This document shows, piece by piece, positions 42,661-50,477 of a stretch of 64,000 bases of DNA; the stretch's first letter is position 1; each line of letters starts with the position of its first letter. Origin of the DNA: Variovorax paradoxus_P (GTDB taxonomy: Bacteria > Pseudomonadota > Gammaproteobacteria > Burkholderiales > Burkholderiaceae_C). The stretch lies in assembly GCF_050627025.1 (NCBI RefSeq), contig NZ_CP192472.1. One strand, written 5' to 3'. Made by a program: the position numbers and the translations under genes. Below the pieces are notes generated by a model. It did no database searches. It had not been told where the DNA came from and was given only the letters and a program-made list of their open reading frames with translations.

Positions 42661-43110
42661 ATGCCCGACTACCGCAAGACGCCCGAAGCCGTTGCCGCAC
42701 TGTCACCGGAACAGTTCCGCGTGACGCAGGAAAGTGCAACCGAACGCCCCGGAACAGGCGAATACCTGGAAAACAAGGAGCCCGGAATCTACGTCGACAT
42801 CGTTTCGGGCGAACCCCTGTTCGCATCGTCCGACAAGTACGACTCCGGCTGCGGATGGCCCAGCTTCACAAAGCCCATCGAGCCCGCGCACGTCAACGAA
42901 CTGCGCGACACCACGCACGGAATGGTGCGCATCGAGGTTCGCTCGGCGCACGGCGACAGCCACCTGGGCCATGTTTTTCCGGACGGCCCCAGGGACCGCG
43001 GCGGGCTGCGCTATTGCATCAACTCGGCATCGCTGCGCTTCATTCATCGCAATGACATGGCCGCAGAGGGCTATGGCGACTACCTGAACCAGGTGGAGGA
43101 CATCAAGTGA
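42661..43110 (+). CDS. msrB: Peptide-methionine (R)-S-oxide reductase MsrB
   Basis: A 149-residue MsrB. The ATG is preceded by GGAGAAACCGA. Visible motifs are DKYDSGCGWPSF, the catalytic region GDSHLGHVFPDGP, and the catalytic cysteine in GLRYCINSASLRF. The two CxxC zinc-binding pairs of some MsrB proteins are missing, so this is a zinc-free form. It reduces the R epimer of methionine sulfoxide in oxidised proteins. Its stop overlaps the msrA start (GTGA), so both enzymes are made together. Confidence 0.95.
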   Translation: MPDYRKTPEAVAALSPEQFRVTQESATERPGTGEYLENKEPGIYVDIVSGEPLFASSDKYDSGCGWPSFTKPIEPAHVNELRDTTHGMVRIEVRSAHGDSHLGHVFPDGPRDRGGLRYCINSASLRFIHRNDMAAEGYGDYLNQVEDIK

Positions 43111-43634
43111 ACAACGAACGCGCAATCCTCGCAGGCGGCTGCTTCTGGGGCATGCAAGACCTGATTCGCCGATACGAAGGCGTTGTTTCAACGCGCGTGG
43201 GCTACACGGGCGGCGACGTTCCCAATGCCACCTACCGCAACCACGGCACGCATGCGGAGGCCATCGAGATCGTTTTCGATCCAGAGAAGATCAGCTATCG
43301 CAAGCTGCTCGAGTTCTTCTTCCAGATTCACGACCCGACCACGCTCAACCGCCAGGGCAACGACATGGGCCTCAGCTACAGGTCGGCCATTTTCTTCACC
43401 AGCGAAGAGCAAAAGCGCATCGCCGAAGACACGATTGCCGATGTGAATGCATCGGGCATCTGGCCCGGCAAGGTGGTTACCGAGGTTGCGGCGGCGGGGC
43501 CTTTCTGGGAGGCGGAGCCCGAGCACCAGGACTACCTGGAGCGCATTCCCAACGGCTACACCTGCCACTTCGTGAGGCCCGACTGGAAGCTTCCGGTGCG
43601 CGCCGGCGCAACGCAGCCGGCGTCCCCTCGATAA
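43107..43634 (+). CDS. msrA: Peptide-methionine (S)-S-oxide reductase MsrA
   Basis: A 175-residue MsrA that starts at a GTG overlapping the msrB stop, with GGAGG upstream inside msrB. The catalytic cysteine is in AGGCFWGMQD. Conserved blocks GYTGGDVPNATYRNHGTHAE, DPTTLNRQGNDMGLSYRSAI and EHQDYLERIPNGYTCHF follow. It reduces the S epimer and complements MsrB. The C-terminal region ends in a short Ala/Pro tail without the extra resolving cysteines seen in some MsrA proteins. It converges with the tannase gene, with seven bases between them. Confidence 0.95.
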   Translation: MNNERAILAGGCFWGMQDLIRRYEGVVSTRVGYTGGDVPNATYRNHGTHAEAIEIVFDPEKISYRKLLEFFFQIHDPTTLNRQGNDMGLSYRSAIFFTSEEQKRIAEDTIADVNASGIWPGKVVTEVAAAGPFWEAEPEHQDYLERIPNGYTCHFVRPDWKLPVRAGATQPASPR

Positions 43635-43641
43635 GCCTGCT

Positions 43642-45354
43642 TCAAGAAGCCCGGCACTGATAGCTCGACGCCTGAGTGCGGTCCCCGCCGACGTAGTGTG
43701 GGTATCCGGGATGGCGGCACATGGGACGCGAGGCTTGCAGCCCGAACGGCGGAAGCGGGGCCTTCACAACCTGCACCAGGGCATTCGCAGGTGCATCGCC
43801 GGCGCTTACCCATCGGTCCAACGGGTCGAGCAGGTCCACCATCGTCGGCACTGCAGACCCACCGGCAACTGCGCGCGAGTTGCCGGAATGCGTTGAGCCG
43901 GGCGAAACGTAGAGCCGTACCGACTTTTCGGCTGCCGCCGCACCCACCCGCGCCACGAGCGCTTCGTGATACTGAAGGCCCATGATTGCGCTCTGCGCGC
44001 GATCGGCTGCGTTTTCGCGCAGGATGAGCTTGCCGCCGCGCGCAAAGAATGCCGACAGGTCCGGGTTGGTGGAGTCGATCAGCGCCGAGGTCTTTTGCAC
44101 CCGGTCGCGAAAATCTTCTGGGCGATAGCTGCGCACGTCGTAGTTCCTGTCCCGTGCGATTGCATGGCGGATCCAGTTGCTTCCATAGATCCACTGGGTG
44201 GAATTGCGCGCGGCATCGGGCGGCGACGCGGGCGCCGCCGTACCGGTAACCCAGCGCACCAAGTTGAGGGCGGAGGGCCCGTCGAGGCTGTCTTCGTGGC
44301 CATACAGCCACGGCGGATACGCCGTCAGGCCATTGGCTATGGGAAAAGGAAACACGTAAGGCGAGTGGATGGCGCGCATCAGTCGAAGCTCGGCATCGGA
44401 GAGGCAATGCACGCCAGCATCGCCGCCGTCCGGGCAGCGCAGGGGCTGCAGGTCCACGCGAGCCTGGCACGCCATGTAGTTGTTCACCACGCCATCGGCC
44501 AGTCCGTCCAGCGCATCGCATGCATTGGAGGTGGCCTTGGCGATGAGCGCCGTTTTTTCCGGCTGCAGCCAATCCGTGTGTTGCGGCACCTGATTGCGCA
44601 CGAAGGCATGGAACAGGCCGGTCCAGTTGATGACGGGAACGATGCTGACGATGCCGTCGTAGTCGGCCGGAAACCGCTGCGCCATCGCCAGCCCTTCACG
44701 TCCACCCTCGGAGCCGCCGAAGTAATACATGCGCCAGGGCGTCCTGGCGTAGTACGCGCGCATGACGTTCACGGCCACGTCTTTCACTTTCTTGTAGGAG
44801 GCGAAAGCAAAGTTCTCGAGCATCTCGTCGTTCAGCGCGAAGGCACCGGGCTCTCCTGGCGGAAAGGCGGACGCCTGGTGGCCGGAGTCTTGTCCGAAGG
44901 TCGCGTAGCCTCGTGCGATTGGCAGGGAATCGTCCGGCGCCGCGTCGCGCAGGGGCGCCAGACCGGTGATCAGCACACCGTTGAAGCCGCCGCCGCCGTA
45001 CTGCAGTGCCTTGCCATTCCAGGTGGTCGGGAGGTTCAGCTGAAAGTGGATGGCTTGCGCTGCGGGGTCGCGCGATGCGATGGTGCCGCTTACCTTGCAG
45101 AACTGGGGCAGCGCCGGCATGAACGCGCCGGCATTGACCGTTGCAGCAGAAGCCTCCGTGAGAACCGCCGACGTAATCGAGGCCCTGCCGCTGGGTAATC
45201 CGATTGCGTCCGGCTCGATCACCCGGCCCGCAAGATCCGCGCAGGCCGCTGCAGGCTGCCCGGCGTTCGGAGAAACCGTGCCGCATGCCGACAAGGCTAC
45301 GGCAAGCAATGCAGTGCCGGTACGAACGAGTGCGCGAAAAGCTGAGTGGTTCAT
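43642..45354 (-). CDS. Tannase/feruloyl esterase family lipoprotein
   Basis: A 570-residue secreted esterase. The signal peptide ends in a lipobox (VALSAC), so it is probably lipid-anchored. The alpha/beta-hydrolase core shows the nucleophile in YYFGGSEGGREGLAMAQRFP and the acid/base part in GSTHSG and LLDPLDRWV. Several conserved cysteines (CDALDGLADGVVNNYMAC) form the usual disulfides of this family. The substrates are galloyl or feruloyl esters of plant phenolics. It is divergent from tctB-tctA, which may import the released aromatic acid. Confidence 0.9.
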   Translation of the reverse strand: MNHSAFRALVRTGTALLAVALSACGTVSPNAGQPAAACADLAGRVIEPDAIGLPSGRASITSAVLTEASAATVNAGAFMPALPQFCKVSGTIASRDPAAQAIHFQLNLPTTWNGKALQYGGGGFNGVLITGLAPLRDAAPDDSLPIARGYATFGQDSGHQASAFPPGEPGAFALNDEMLENFAFASYKKVKDVAVNVMRAYYARTPWRMYYFGGSEGGREGLAMAQRFPADYDGIVSIVPVINWTGLFHAFVRNQVPQHTDWLQPEKTALIAKATSNACDALDGLADGVVNNYMACQARVDLQPLRCPDGGDAGVHCLSDAELRLMRAIHSPYVFPFPIANGLTAYPPWLYGHEDSLDGPSALNLVRWVTGTAAPASPPDAARNSTQWIYGSNWIRHAIARDRNYDVRSYRPEDFRDRVQKTSALIDSTNPDLSAFFARGGKLILRENAADRAQSAIMGLQYHEALVARVGAAAAEKSVRLYVSPGSTHSGNSRAVAGGSAVPTMVDLLDPLDRWVSAGDAPANALVQVVKAPLPPFGLQASRPMCRHPGYPHYVGGDRTQASSYQCRAS

Positions 45355-45507
45355 GGTGTCTCCAGGCTCTGTTGATACCTCAGCCAGCCTTCGGGGTCAA
45401 AAGACGCTGAATGCTCCACGCGCGTTGGGAGCGCGCCAGCGTCCAGATACGTAGTTCCCCTCGCATCGGCGTCAGATTGCGATCAGTTCGACGCAAGAGG
45501 ATTCGAA

Positions 45508-45529
45508 CGTCCGGAGTCCAGTCCGGACG
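45508..45529. promoter_or_regulatory. Perfect 8+8 inverted repeat upstream of tctB
   Basis: CGTCCGGA and TCCGGACG are exact inverted copies with a six-base spacer. The repeat lies 66 bases before the tctB start and 154 bases from the tannase start. It may be an operator or an mRNA hairpin. Confidence 0.4.
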
Positions 45530-45594
45530 GAGACAAGCCGGGCCGTATTCACCCGCGCCGGCTGCGTTCGACAAACCCTCTACATCGAGAACGT

Positions 45595-46017
45595 ATGAGA
45601 AACAGAAATCTTGCCAGGGGACTCTTCCTCATGGCAATTGCGCTGGCCTTTGGCCTCACTGCGCTTCGCTATCCCATTGGAGACCTGAGCCGCGCCGGGC
45701 CCGGCCTGTTCCCCGTGATGGTGAGCAGCCTGCTGCTGCTGATCGGCCTTTCGACGGTGGTCCGGTCGTTCTTCGTCGAGCCGGTGCGGCTGGACCTTCA
45801 CTTCAAGAACATCGCGCTCATCCTGGGCAGCCTTTGCGGCTTTGCATTGATCTCTATGTACCTGGACATGGCCGTGGGCATTGTCTTCATGGTGTTCTGC
45901 TCGGCCTTTGCCGGCAGCTCGAACTCTTGGCTGCGCAACGTCAAGATTTCTGCCGGCCTGATTGCCATGGCTTTCGCGCTCCAGAAGCTCCTCGGCTTGA
46001 ACCTGCCGCTTTTTTGA
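45595..46017 (+). CDS. tctB: Tripartite tricarboxylate transporter small membrane subunit TctB
   Basis: A 140-residue protein with four predicted membrane segments (GLFLMAIALAFGLTAL, FPVMVSSLLLLIGLSTVV, IALILGSLCGFALISMYL, ISAGLIAMAFALQ). The spacing and the motif GPGLFPVMVSSLLLLIG are typical of TctB. It forms the transporter with TctA, 12 bases downstream. No Bug/TctC receptor gene is adjacent, so it must work with an unlinked receptor. Confidence 0.9.
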   Translation: MRNRNLARGLFLMAIALAFGLTALRYPIGDLSRAGPGLFPVMVSSLLLLIGLSTVVRSFFVEPVRLDLHFKNIALILGSLCGFALISMYLDMAVGIVFMVFCSAFAGSSNSWLRNVKISAGLIAMAFALQKLLGLNLPLF

Positions 46018-46029
46018 GGCACCACCATC

Positions 46030-47553
46030 ATGGAAGTCTTGCACAACCTGGCGTTCGGCTTTTCGCACGCCCTCACGTGGCAGAACCTGCTGTTCTGCGC
46101 CATTGGCTGCACGGTGGGGACGCTGGTCGGGCTCCTGCCGGGCCTGGGCCCGTTGGCAACCATCAGCCTGCTGCTGCCGCTCACATATTCCATTCCCACG
46201 ACCGGCGCGCTCATCATGCTGGCAGGCATTTACTACGGTGCGCAATACGGCGACAGCGTGAGCGCCATCACCATGAAGATTCCCCACGCGAGCAGCATCG
46301 TGGCGTGTATCGACGGGTATGCGATGACGCTGAAAGGGCAGACCGGACTGGCGCTGTTCACGGCCGGTTTCTCCAGCTTCATCGGCGGCACCGTTGCCAT
46401 CCTGGTGCTGTCGTTCTTCGCGCCCATGCTCGGCGAGGTCGCCTTTCTGTTCGGCCCTGCGGACTATGTCGCGATGATGCTGGTCGGCTTTGTTTGCGTG
46501 AGCTTCGTTACCACCGGCAGCCTTTTGAACGGCCTGGCCATGTGCATGATTGGCGTACTGCTCGGAACGATTGGCACCGACGTGAACAGCGGCATGGCGC
46601 GCTTCACGCTCGACATGCCATTCTTGACGGACGGCGTCGGCATTGTGAGCATTGCGCTGGGCTGCTTCGGCATTGCCGAGATCACCAAGAACCTCGACTC
46701 GCGCGAAGAGCGGTCACCCTTCAACGGCAAGATCAACCTGATTCCCACCTGGGCGGAGTTCAAGCGGATCATTCCCAGTGCGCTGCGCGGCAGCGTGGTT
46801 GGCTCGTTGCTGGGCATCTTGCCCGGCGGCGGCCCGACCATCGCGCAGTTTGCGGCCTATGCGCTCGACAAGAAGGTGAGCAAGTACAAGCACGAGATCG
46901 GCTCCGGCTGCATCGAGGGCGTGGCCGGCCAGGCCGCGGCAGACGAAGCGGCAGCGCGCACCAGTTTCATTCCGCTGATGAGCATCGGCATTCCCGAGAA
47001 CGCGGTCATGGCGCTGATGCTTGCGGCCTTCATCATCAAGGGCATCCAACCGGGGCCCAACATGATCGGCGCGCACCCCGAGCTGTTCTGGGGCCTGGTG
47101 GCCAGCATGTGGATCGGCAACGTGTTCTTGCTGGTGCTCAACGTGCCGCTGGTGCGCTACTGGCTTTCGGTGTTCAAGATTCCCTACAGCGTGCTGTTTC
47201 CGTCGATCCTGTTCTTCTGCTGCATTGGCACCTACAGCGTCAATAACAACCTCGAAGACGTCTTCATCACCTCAGCCTTCGGCTTCATGGGGTACATGTT
47301 CATGCGGCTCGAGCTGGATGCTGCGCCACTCATGCTCGGCTTCATCCTGGGCCCGATGCTGGAAGAAAACTTCCGCAGGGCGATGCTCCTGAGCCGCGGA
47401 AGCTTCAATGTCTTCGTCAACCGGCCGATCAGCGGCACGCTCATGGCAATGATCGCGGTGTTCACTGTGTGGCAGGTTGCGGCCTTTTTTATCAAGGCTC
47501 AAAGGAAGAACGTCGGCACCGGTGTTGTGCACGGGGTGCTGGCGGAGGAATGA
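46030..47553 (+). CDS. tctA: Tripartite tricarboxylate transporter large membrane subunit TctA
   Basis: A 507-residue protein with about twelve membrane segments. Family signatures are LVGLLPGLGPLATISLLLPL, YYGAQYGDSVSAI and the second repeat GILPGGGPTIAQFAAY. Other conserved parts are MSIGIPENAVMALMLAAFII and LGFILGPMLEENFRRAM. It is the substrate-translocating subunit and is likely driven by an ion gradient. It converges with the chemoreceptor gene. Confidence 0.95.
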   Translation: MEVLHNLAFGFSHALTWQNLLFCAIGCTVGTLVGLLPGLGPLATISLLLPLTYSIPTTGALIMLAGIYYGAQYGDSVSAITMKIPHASSIVACIDGYAMTLKGQTGLALFTAGFSSFIGGTVAILVLSFFAPMLGEVAFLFGPADYVAMMLVGFVCVSFVTTGSLLNGLAMCMIGVLLGTIGTDVNSGMARFTLDMPFLTDGVGIVSIALGCFGIAEITKNLDSREERSPFNGKINLIPTWAEFKRIIPSALRGSVVGSLLGILPGGGPTIAQFAAYALDKKVSKYKHEIGSGCIEGVAGQAAADEAAARTSFIPLMSIGIPENAVMALMLAAFIIKGIQPGPNMIGAHPELFWGLVASMWIGNVFLLVLNVPLVRYWLSVFKIPYSVLFPSILFFCCIGTYSVNNNLEDVFITSAFGFMGYMFMRLELDAAPLMLGFILGPMLEENFRRAMLLSRGSFNVFVNRPISGTLMAMIAVFTVWQVAAFFIKAQRKNVGTGVVHGVLAEE

Positions 47554-47571
47554 ATCTGGCGGTGCGCCCCG

Positions 47572-49125
47572 TCAGAGCCTGAACGCACTGACCGCCTGCG
47601 AGAGGCTGCCGGCCTGTGCTTGCAGCGATCCCGCGGCAGCGCCTGCCTGCTGCACCAGCGCGGCATTCTGCTGCGTGCCCTGGTCGATCTGCGCAATGGC
47701 CTGGTTCACCTGCTCGATGCCGTCGGTCTGCTCCCGGCTCGCAACCGTGATCTCCCCCATGATCTCGGTAACGCGCTGCACGCTGGCTACGATCTCCCGC
47801 ATGGTGCGGCCGGCCTGGTCCACCAGTTCGCTGCCCGCCTCGACGCGGCCCACCGAATCGCCGATCAGATCCTTGATTTCCCTGGCGGCCGCGGCCGAGC
47901 GCTGCGCCAGGCTGCGCACCTCGGAGGCCACCACGGCAAAGCCGCGGCCCTGCTCGCCGGCCCGTGCGGCCTCGACCGCCGCGTTCAGCGCGAGGATGTT
48001 GGTCTGGAAGGCGATGCCGTCGATCACGCCGATGATGTCGACGATCTTCTTCGACGAGCCATTGATGGCCGCCATGGTGTCGATGACCTGGCCGACGATC
48101 GTTCCACCCTCCGCGGCCACCGAAGATGCAGAGACCGCGAGCTGGTTGGCCTGCCGCGCGTTCTCTGCGTTCTGCTTGACGGTGGCGGTGAGCTCTTCCA
48201 TGGAAGCCGCCGTCTCCTCGAGCGAACTCGCCTGATGCTCGGTGCGCGACGAGAGGTCGCGGTTGCCGGCCGAGATCTGGGCCGAGGCCTCGCCGATGTT
48301 CGCCACGCCGCGATGCACCTCGCTGACCAGCCGGACGAGGCTGGTGTTCATTTCGTGCATTGCCCGCATCAGCAGCCCGGCTTCGTCGCGGCCGGCCGGC
48401 ATCACCTGGGTGCCAAGGTTTCCGGCGGCGACAGACTGGGCCACGCGCACCGCGTCGTTGAGCGGACGGGTAATCGAACGGGTGAGCCAGAGCGCAGCTG
48501 CGATGCCCAGCGCCAGAGAAAGGCCACTGAGCAGCAGCATCAGCCAGCGGGCGGTCTGGGAGGCCTGCGCGGCCTCGGCCGCGGTGCGATCCGCGCCTTG
48601 CTTGAGCGCTTTCTCGAACGTGCCGACATGCGCGATCACCTGCGTCAGCAGCGGCATGCATTCCTGCGTCAGCGCGCGGACGGCGTCCTCGGTCTTGCCG
48701 CCGGTCGCGAGCGACACCACCTTGCCCGCGATCACCAGGTACTGTGCCTCGAGTGCCTGCAACTGCGCAAGCAGGCGCTGCTCTTCTTCCACCGCGGCCG
48801 AGCGCGGATCTTTCAGGACCGCGCCCAAGGCCTTCATGCCTTCGTCGATCTCGGACTGGGAGGACTTCACGAGGTCCAGGTCCTTCTTCTGCAGCTGCGC
48901 ATCGCTCACCAGCGCCAGATTGCGCGCCGCGATTGCCCGAGTGCCGATCGCGAAGCGAATCCGGTTGAGCGCATAGAGCTTGCCACCTGCCACCTCGTTG
49001 ACGATTTGGACCTCATCGGAGAGCCTGGCCATCTGTTGCAGGCCGATCGCGCCGATGGCGAGCAGGAGCAGCAGCAGTAGCGTGAAGCCCATCCCTAGAC
49101 GGGTGCCGATCTTGAGGTGTCTCAT
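47572..49125 (-). CDS. Methyl-accepting chemotaxis protein (Tar/Tsr-like)
   Basis: A 517-residue chemoreceptor started at the ATG at 49125. The first membrane segment is GFTLLLLLLLAIGAIGL, then a periplasmic helical sensor of about 150 residues, a second membrane segment (LMLLLSGLSLALGIAAALWL) and a HAMP domain. The signalling hairpin IDGIAFQTNILALNAAVEAA is flanked by methylation helices. The C-terminus ends at SQAVSAFRL, without the NWETF-type CheR-binding tail. The ligand is unknown. A paralogue is at 60109. Confidence 0.93.
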   Translation of the reverse strand: MRHLKIGTRLGMGFTLLLLLLLAIGAIGLQQMARLSDEVQIVNEVAGGKLYALNRIRFAIGTRAIAARNLALVSDAQLQKKDLDLVKSSQSEIDEGMKALGAVLKDPRSAAVEEEQRLLAQLQALEAQYLVIAGKVVSLATGGKTEDAVRALTQECMPLLTQVIAHVGTFEKALKQGADRTAAEAAQASQTARWLMLLLSGLSLALGIAAALWLTRSITRPLNDAVRVAQSVAAGNLGTQVMPAGRDEAGLLMRAMHEMNTSLVRLVSEVHRGVANIGEASAQISAGNRDLSSRTEHQASSLEETAASMEELTATVKQNAENARQANQLAVSASSVAAEGGTIVGQVIDTMAAINGSSKKIVDIIGVIDGIAFQTNILALNAAVEAARAGEQGRGFAVVASEVRSLAQRSAAAAREIKDLIGDSVGRVEAGSELVDQAGRTMREIVASVQRVTEIMGEITVASREQTDGIEQVNQAIAQIDQGTQQNAALVQQAGAAAGSLQAQAGSLSQAVSAFRL

Positions 49126-49325
49126 GGAATTTTCGGGAACGAATGGAGATTCGATTTTCCCGGGGGAGCCCGCCGCGGCACTGGGCGAACAACGCGGGCA
49201 ATGCGGCTCAATTCGGGGCGTTGGGCCGCGGGGCGGTAATCGCGGCCCGGCCGGTTGTCGGCAACGGTCTCTCGGCCCTGCTGTAATCACTCCTTTCCGC
49301 GACCCCGATCCACGCATACGCTCCC

Positions 49326-50477
49326 ATGACACGCTTTCTCCACACGGCCGACTGGCAGATCGGCCGCCAGTTCGCTACCTTCGATGCCGAGCATGCGCCA
49401 ATCCTGGCGGAAGCCCGCATCACCGCGGTCGAGCGGCTTGCGGCGCTGGCCACCGAGCATGGTGCGGATGCCGTGCTCGTCGCCGGCGATGTCTTCGACA
49501 TGCAGACCGTGTCGGAACGCACGCTGCGGCGCCTGTTCAATGCGCTGTCGGGCTATGTGGGCCCCTGGCTCATGATCCCGGGCAACCACGACGCCGCCTT
49601 GGCGGAAAGCGTGTGGACGCGCGCGCAGCGCCTGGGCGTGGTGCCGCCCAACGTCCACGCGTTGCTGGTTCCAGAAGTGCGGGTGTTCGAGGAGCAGGGC
49701 TTTGCGGTGCTGCCCGCGCCGCTTGCCCAGCGCCACACCTACACCGATCTCACCGCGTGGTTCGACGCGGCCGAAACGCCCTCGGCCATGTTGCGCATCG
49801 GTCTGGCGCACGGCAGCGTGCAGGGCGTGCTGGCCGAAGACATCGACTCGGCCAACCCGATTGCGCCCGATCGGGCAGCGAGTGCGCGGCTCGACTACCT
49901 GGCGCTTGGCGACTGGCACGGCTGCAAGCGCATCGACGCACGCACGTGGTACGCGGGCACGCCGGAGCCGGATCGTTTCAAGGACAACGGATCGGGTCAG
50001 GCACTCCTGGTCGAGATTGCCACACCGGGCGCAGAGCCGCAGGTCACGCAGTTGGCGGTCGGCCGCTTCCGGTGGCGGTCCATTGCTGCAACGCTGCAGG
50101 TGGGCAGCGATGCCGATGCCCTGATCGCGCAACTGGAGCCGCTCGACGCGCACGACGTGGCGGAACTGCGCGTGCAAGGCAAGGTCGACGTTTCGGGCCT
50201 GCAGCGCTTGCAAGAGGCCATCGGCCGTGCGGAGGCGCGGGCGCGCCATCTGCAGGCCGATCTCTCGGCGCTGCGGCTCGTGCCTACGGACGAAGACATT
50301 GCCGGGCTGCAGGCCGACGGCTACCTGGGCGAGGTGGTGCAGGAACTGCGCGACGCGCAGGCCAGCACCGACTCGAACGAGGCGCGTGTGGCGCAGGACG
50401 CAATGGCCCTGCTTGCAGCCGAGCTTGCGCAGCGCGCACCGGCTGTGGGGCCGAAAGAGGAGGGCGCCCGGCCATGA
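49326..50477 (+). CDS. SbcD/YhaO-like DNA repair nuclease
   Basis: A 383-residue metallophosphoesterase of the Mre11/SbcD type. Metal-binding motifs are FLHTADWQIGR (the usual DxH is DWQ here), LVAGDVFD, PGNHD, IGLAHGSV and LALGDWHG. Such subunits cut DNA ends together with an SMC-like ATPase. The stop overlaps the next start (ATGA), so both are translated together. The C-terminal 100 residues are helical and probably contact the ATPase. The substitution in the first motif is typical of YhaO-like proteins. It is divergent from the chemoreceptor gene. Confidence 0.88.
   Translation: MTRFLHTADWQIGRQFATFDAEHAPILAEARITAVERLAALATEHGADAVLVAGDVFDMQTVSERTLRRLFNALSGYVGPWLMIPGNHDAALAESVWTRAQRLGVVPPNVHALLVPEVRVFEEQGFAVLPAPLAQRHTYTDLTAWFDAAETPSAMLRIGLAHGSVQGVLAEDIDSANPIAPDRAASARLDYLALGDWHGCKRIDARTWYAGTPEPDRFKDNGSGQALLVEIATPGAEPQVTQLAVGRFRWRSIAATLQVGSDADALIAQLEPLDAHDVAELRVQGKVDVSGLQRLQEAIGRAEARARHLQADLSALRLVPTDEDIAGLQADGYLGEVVQELRDAQASTDSNEARVAQDAMALLAAELAQRAPAVGPKEEGARP

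Noticed and set aside
45490..45540. tRNA-like string (GGATTCGAAC) near the inverted repeat upstream of tctB
   Set aside because: The T-arm stem does not pair and no acceptor or anticodon arm can be built on either strand.
48980..50473. Long upstream extension of the SbcC-like frame
   Set aside because: The stretch overlaps the nuclease gene in another frame and is Arg/Ala-rich; the ATG at 50474, overlapping the nuclease stop, begins the true Walker A domain.
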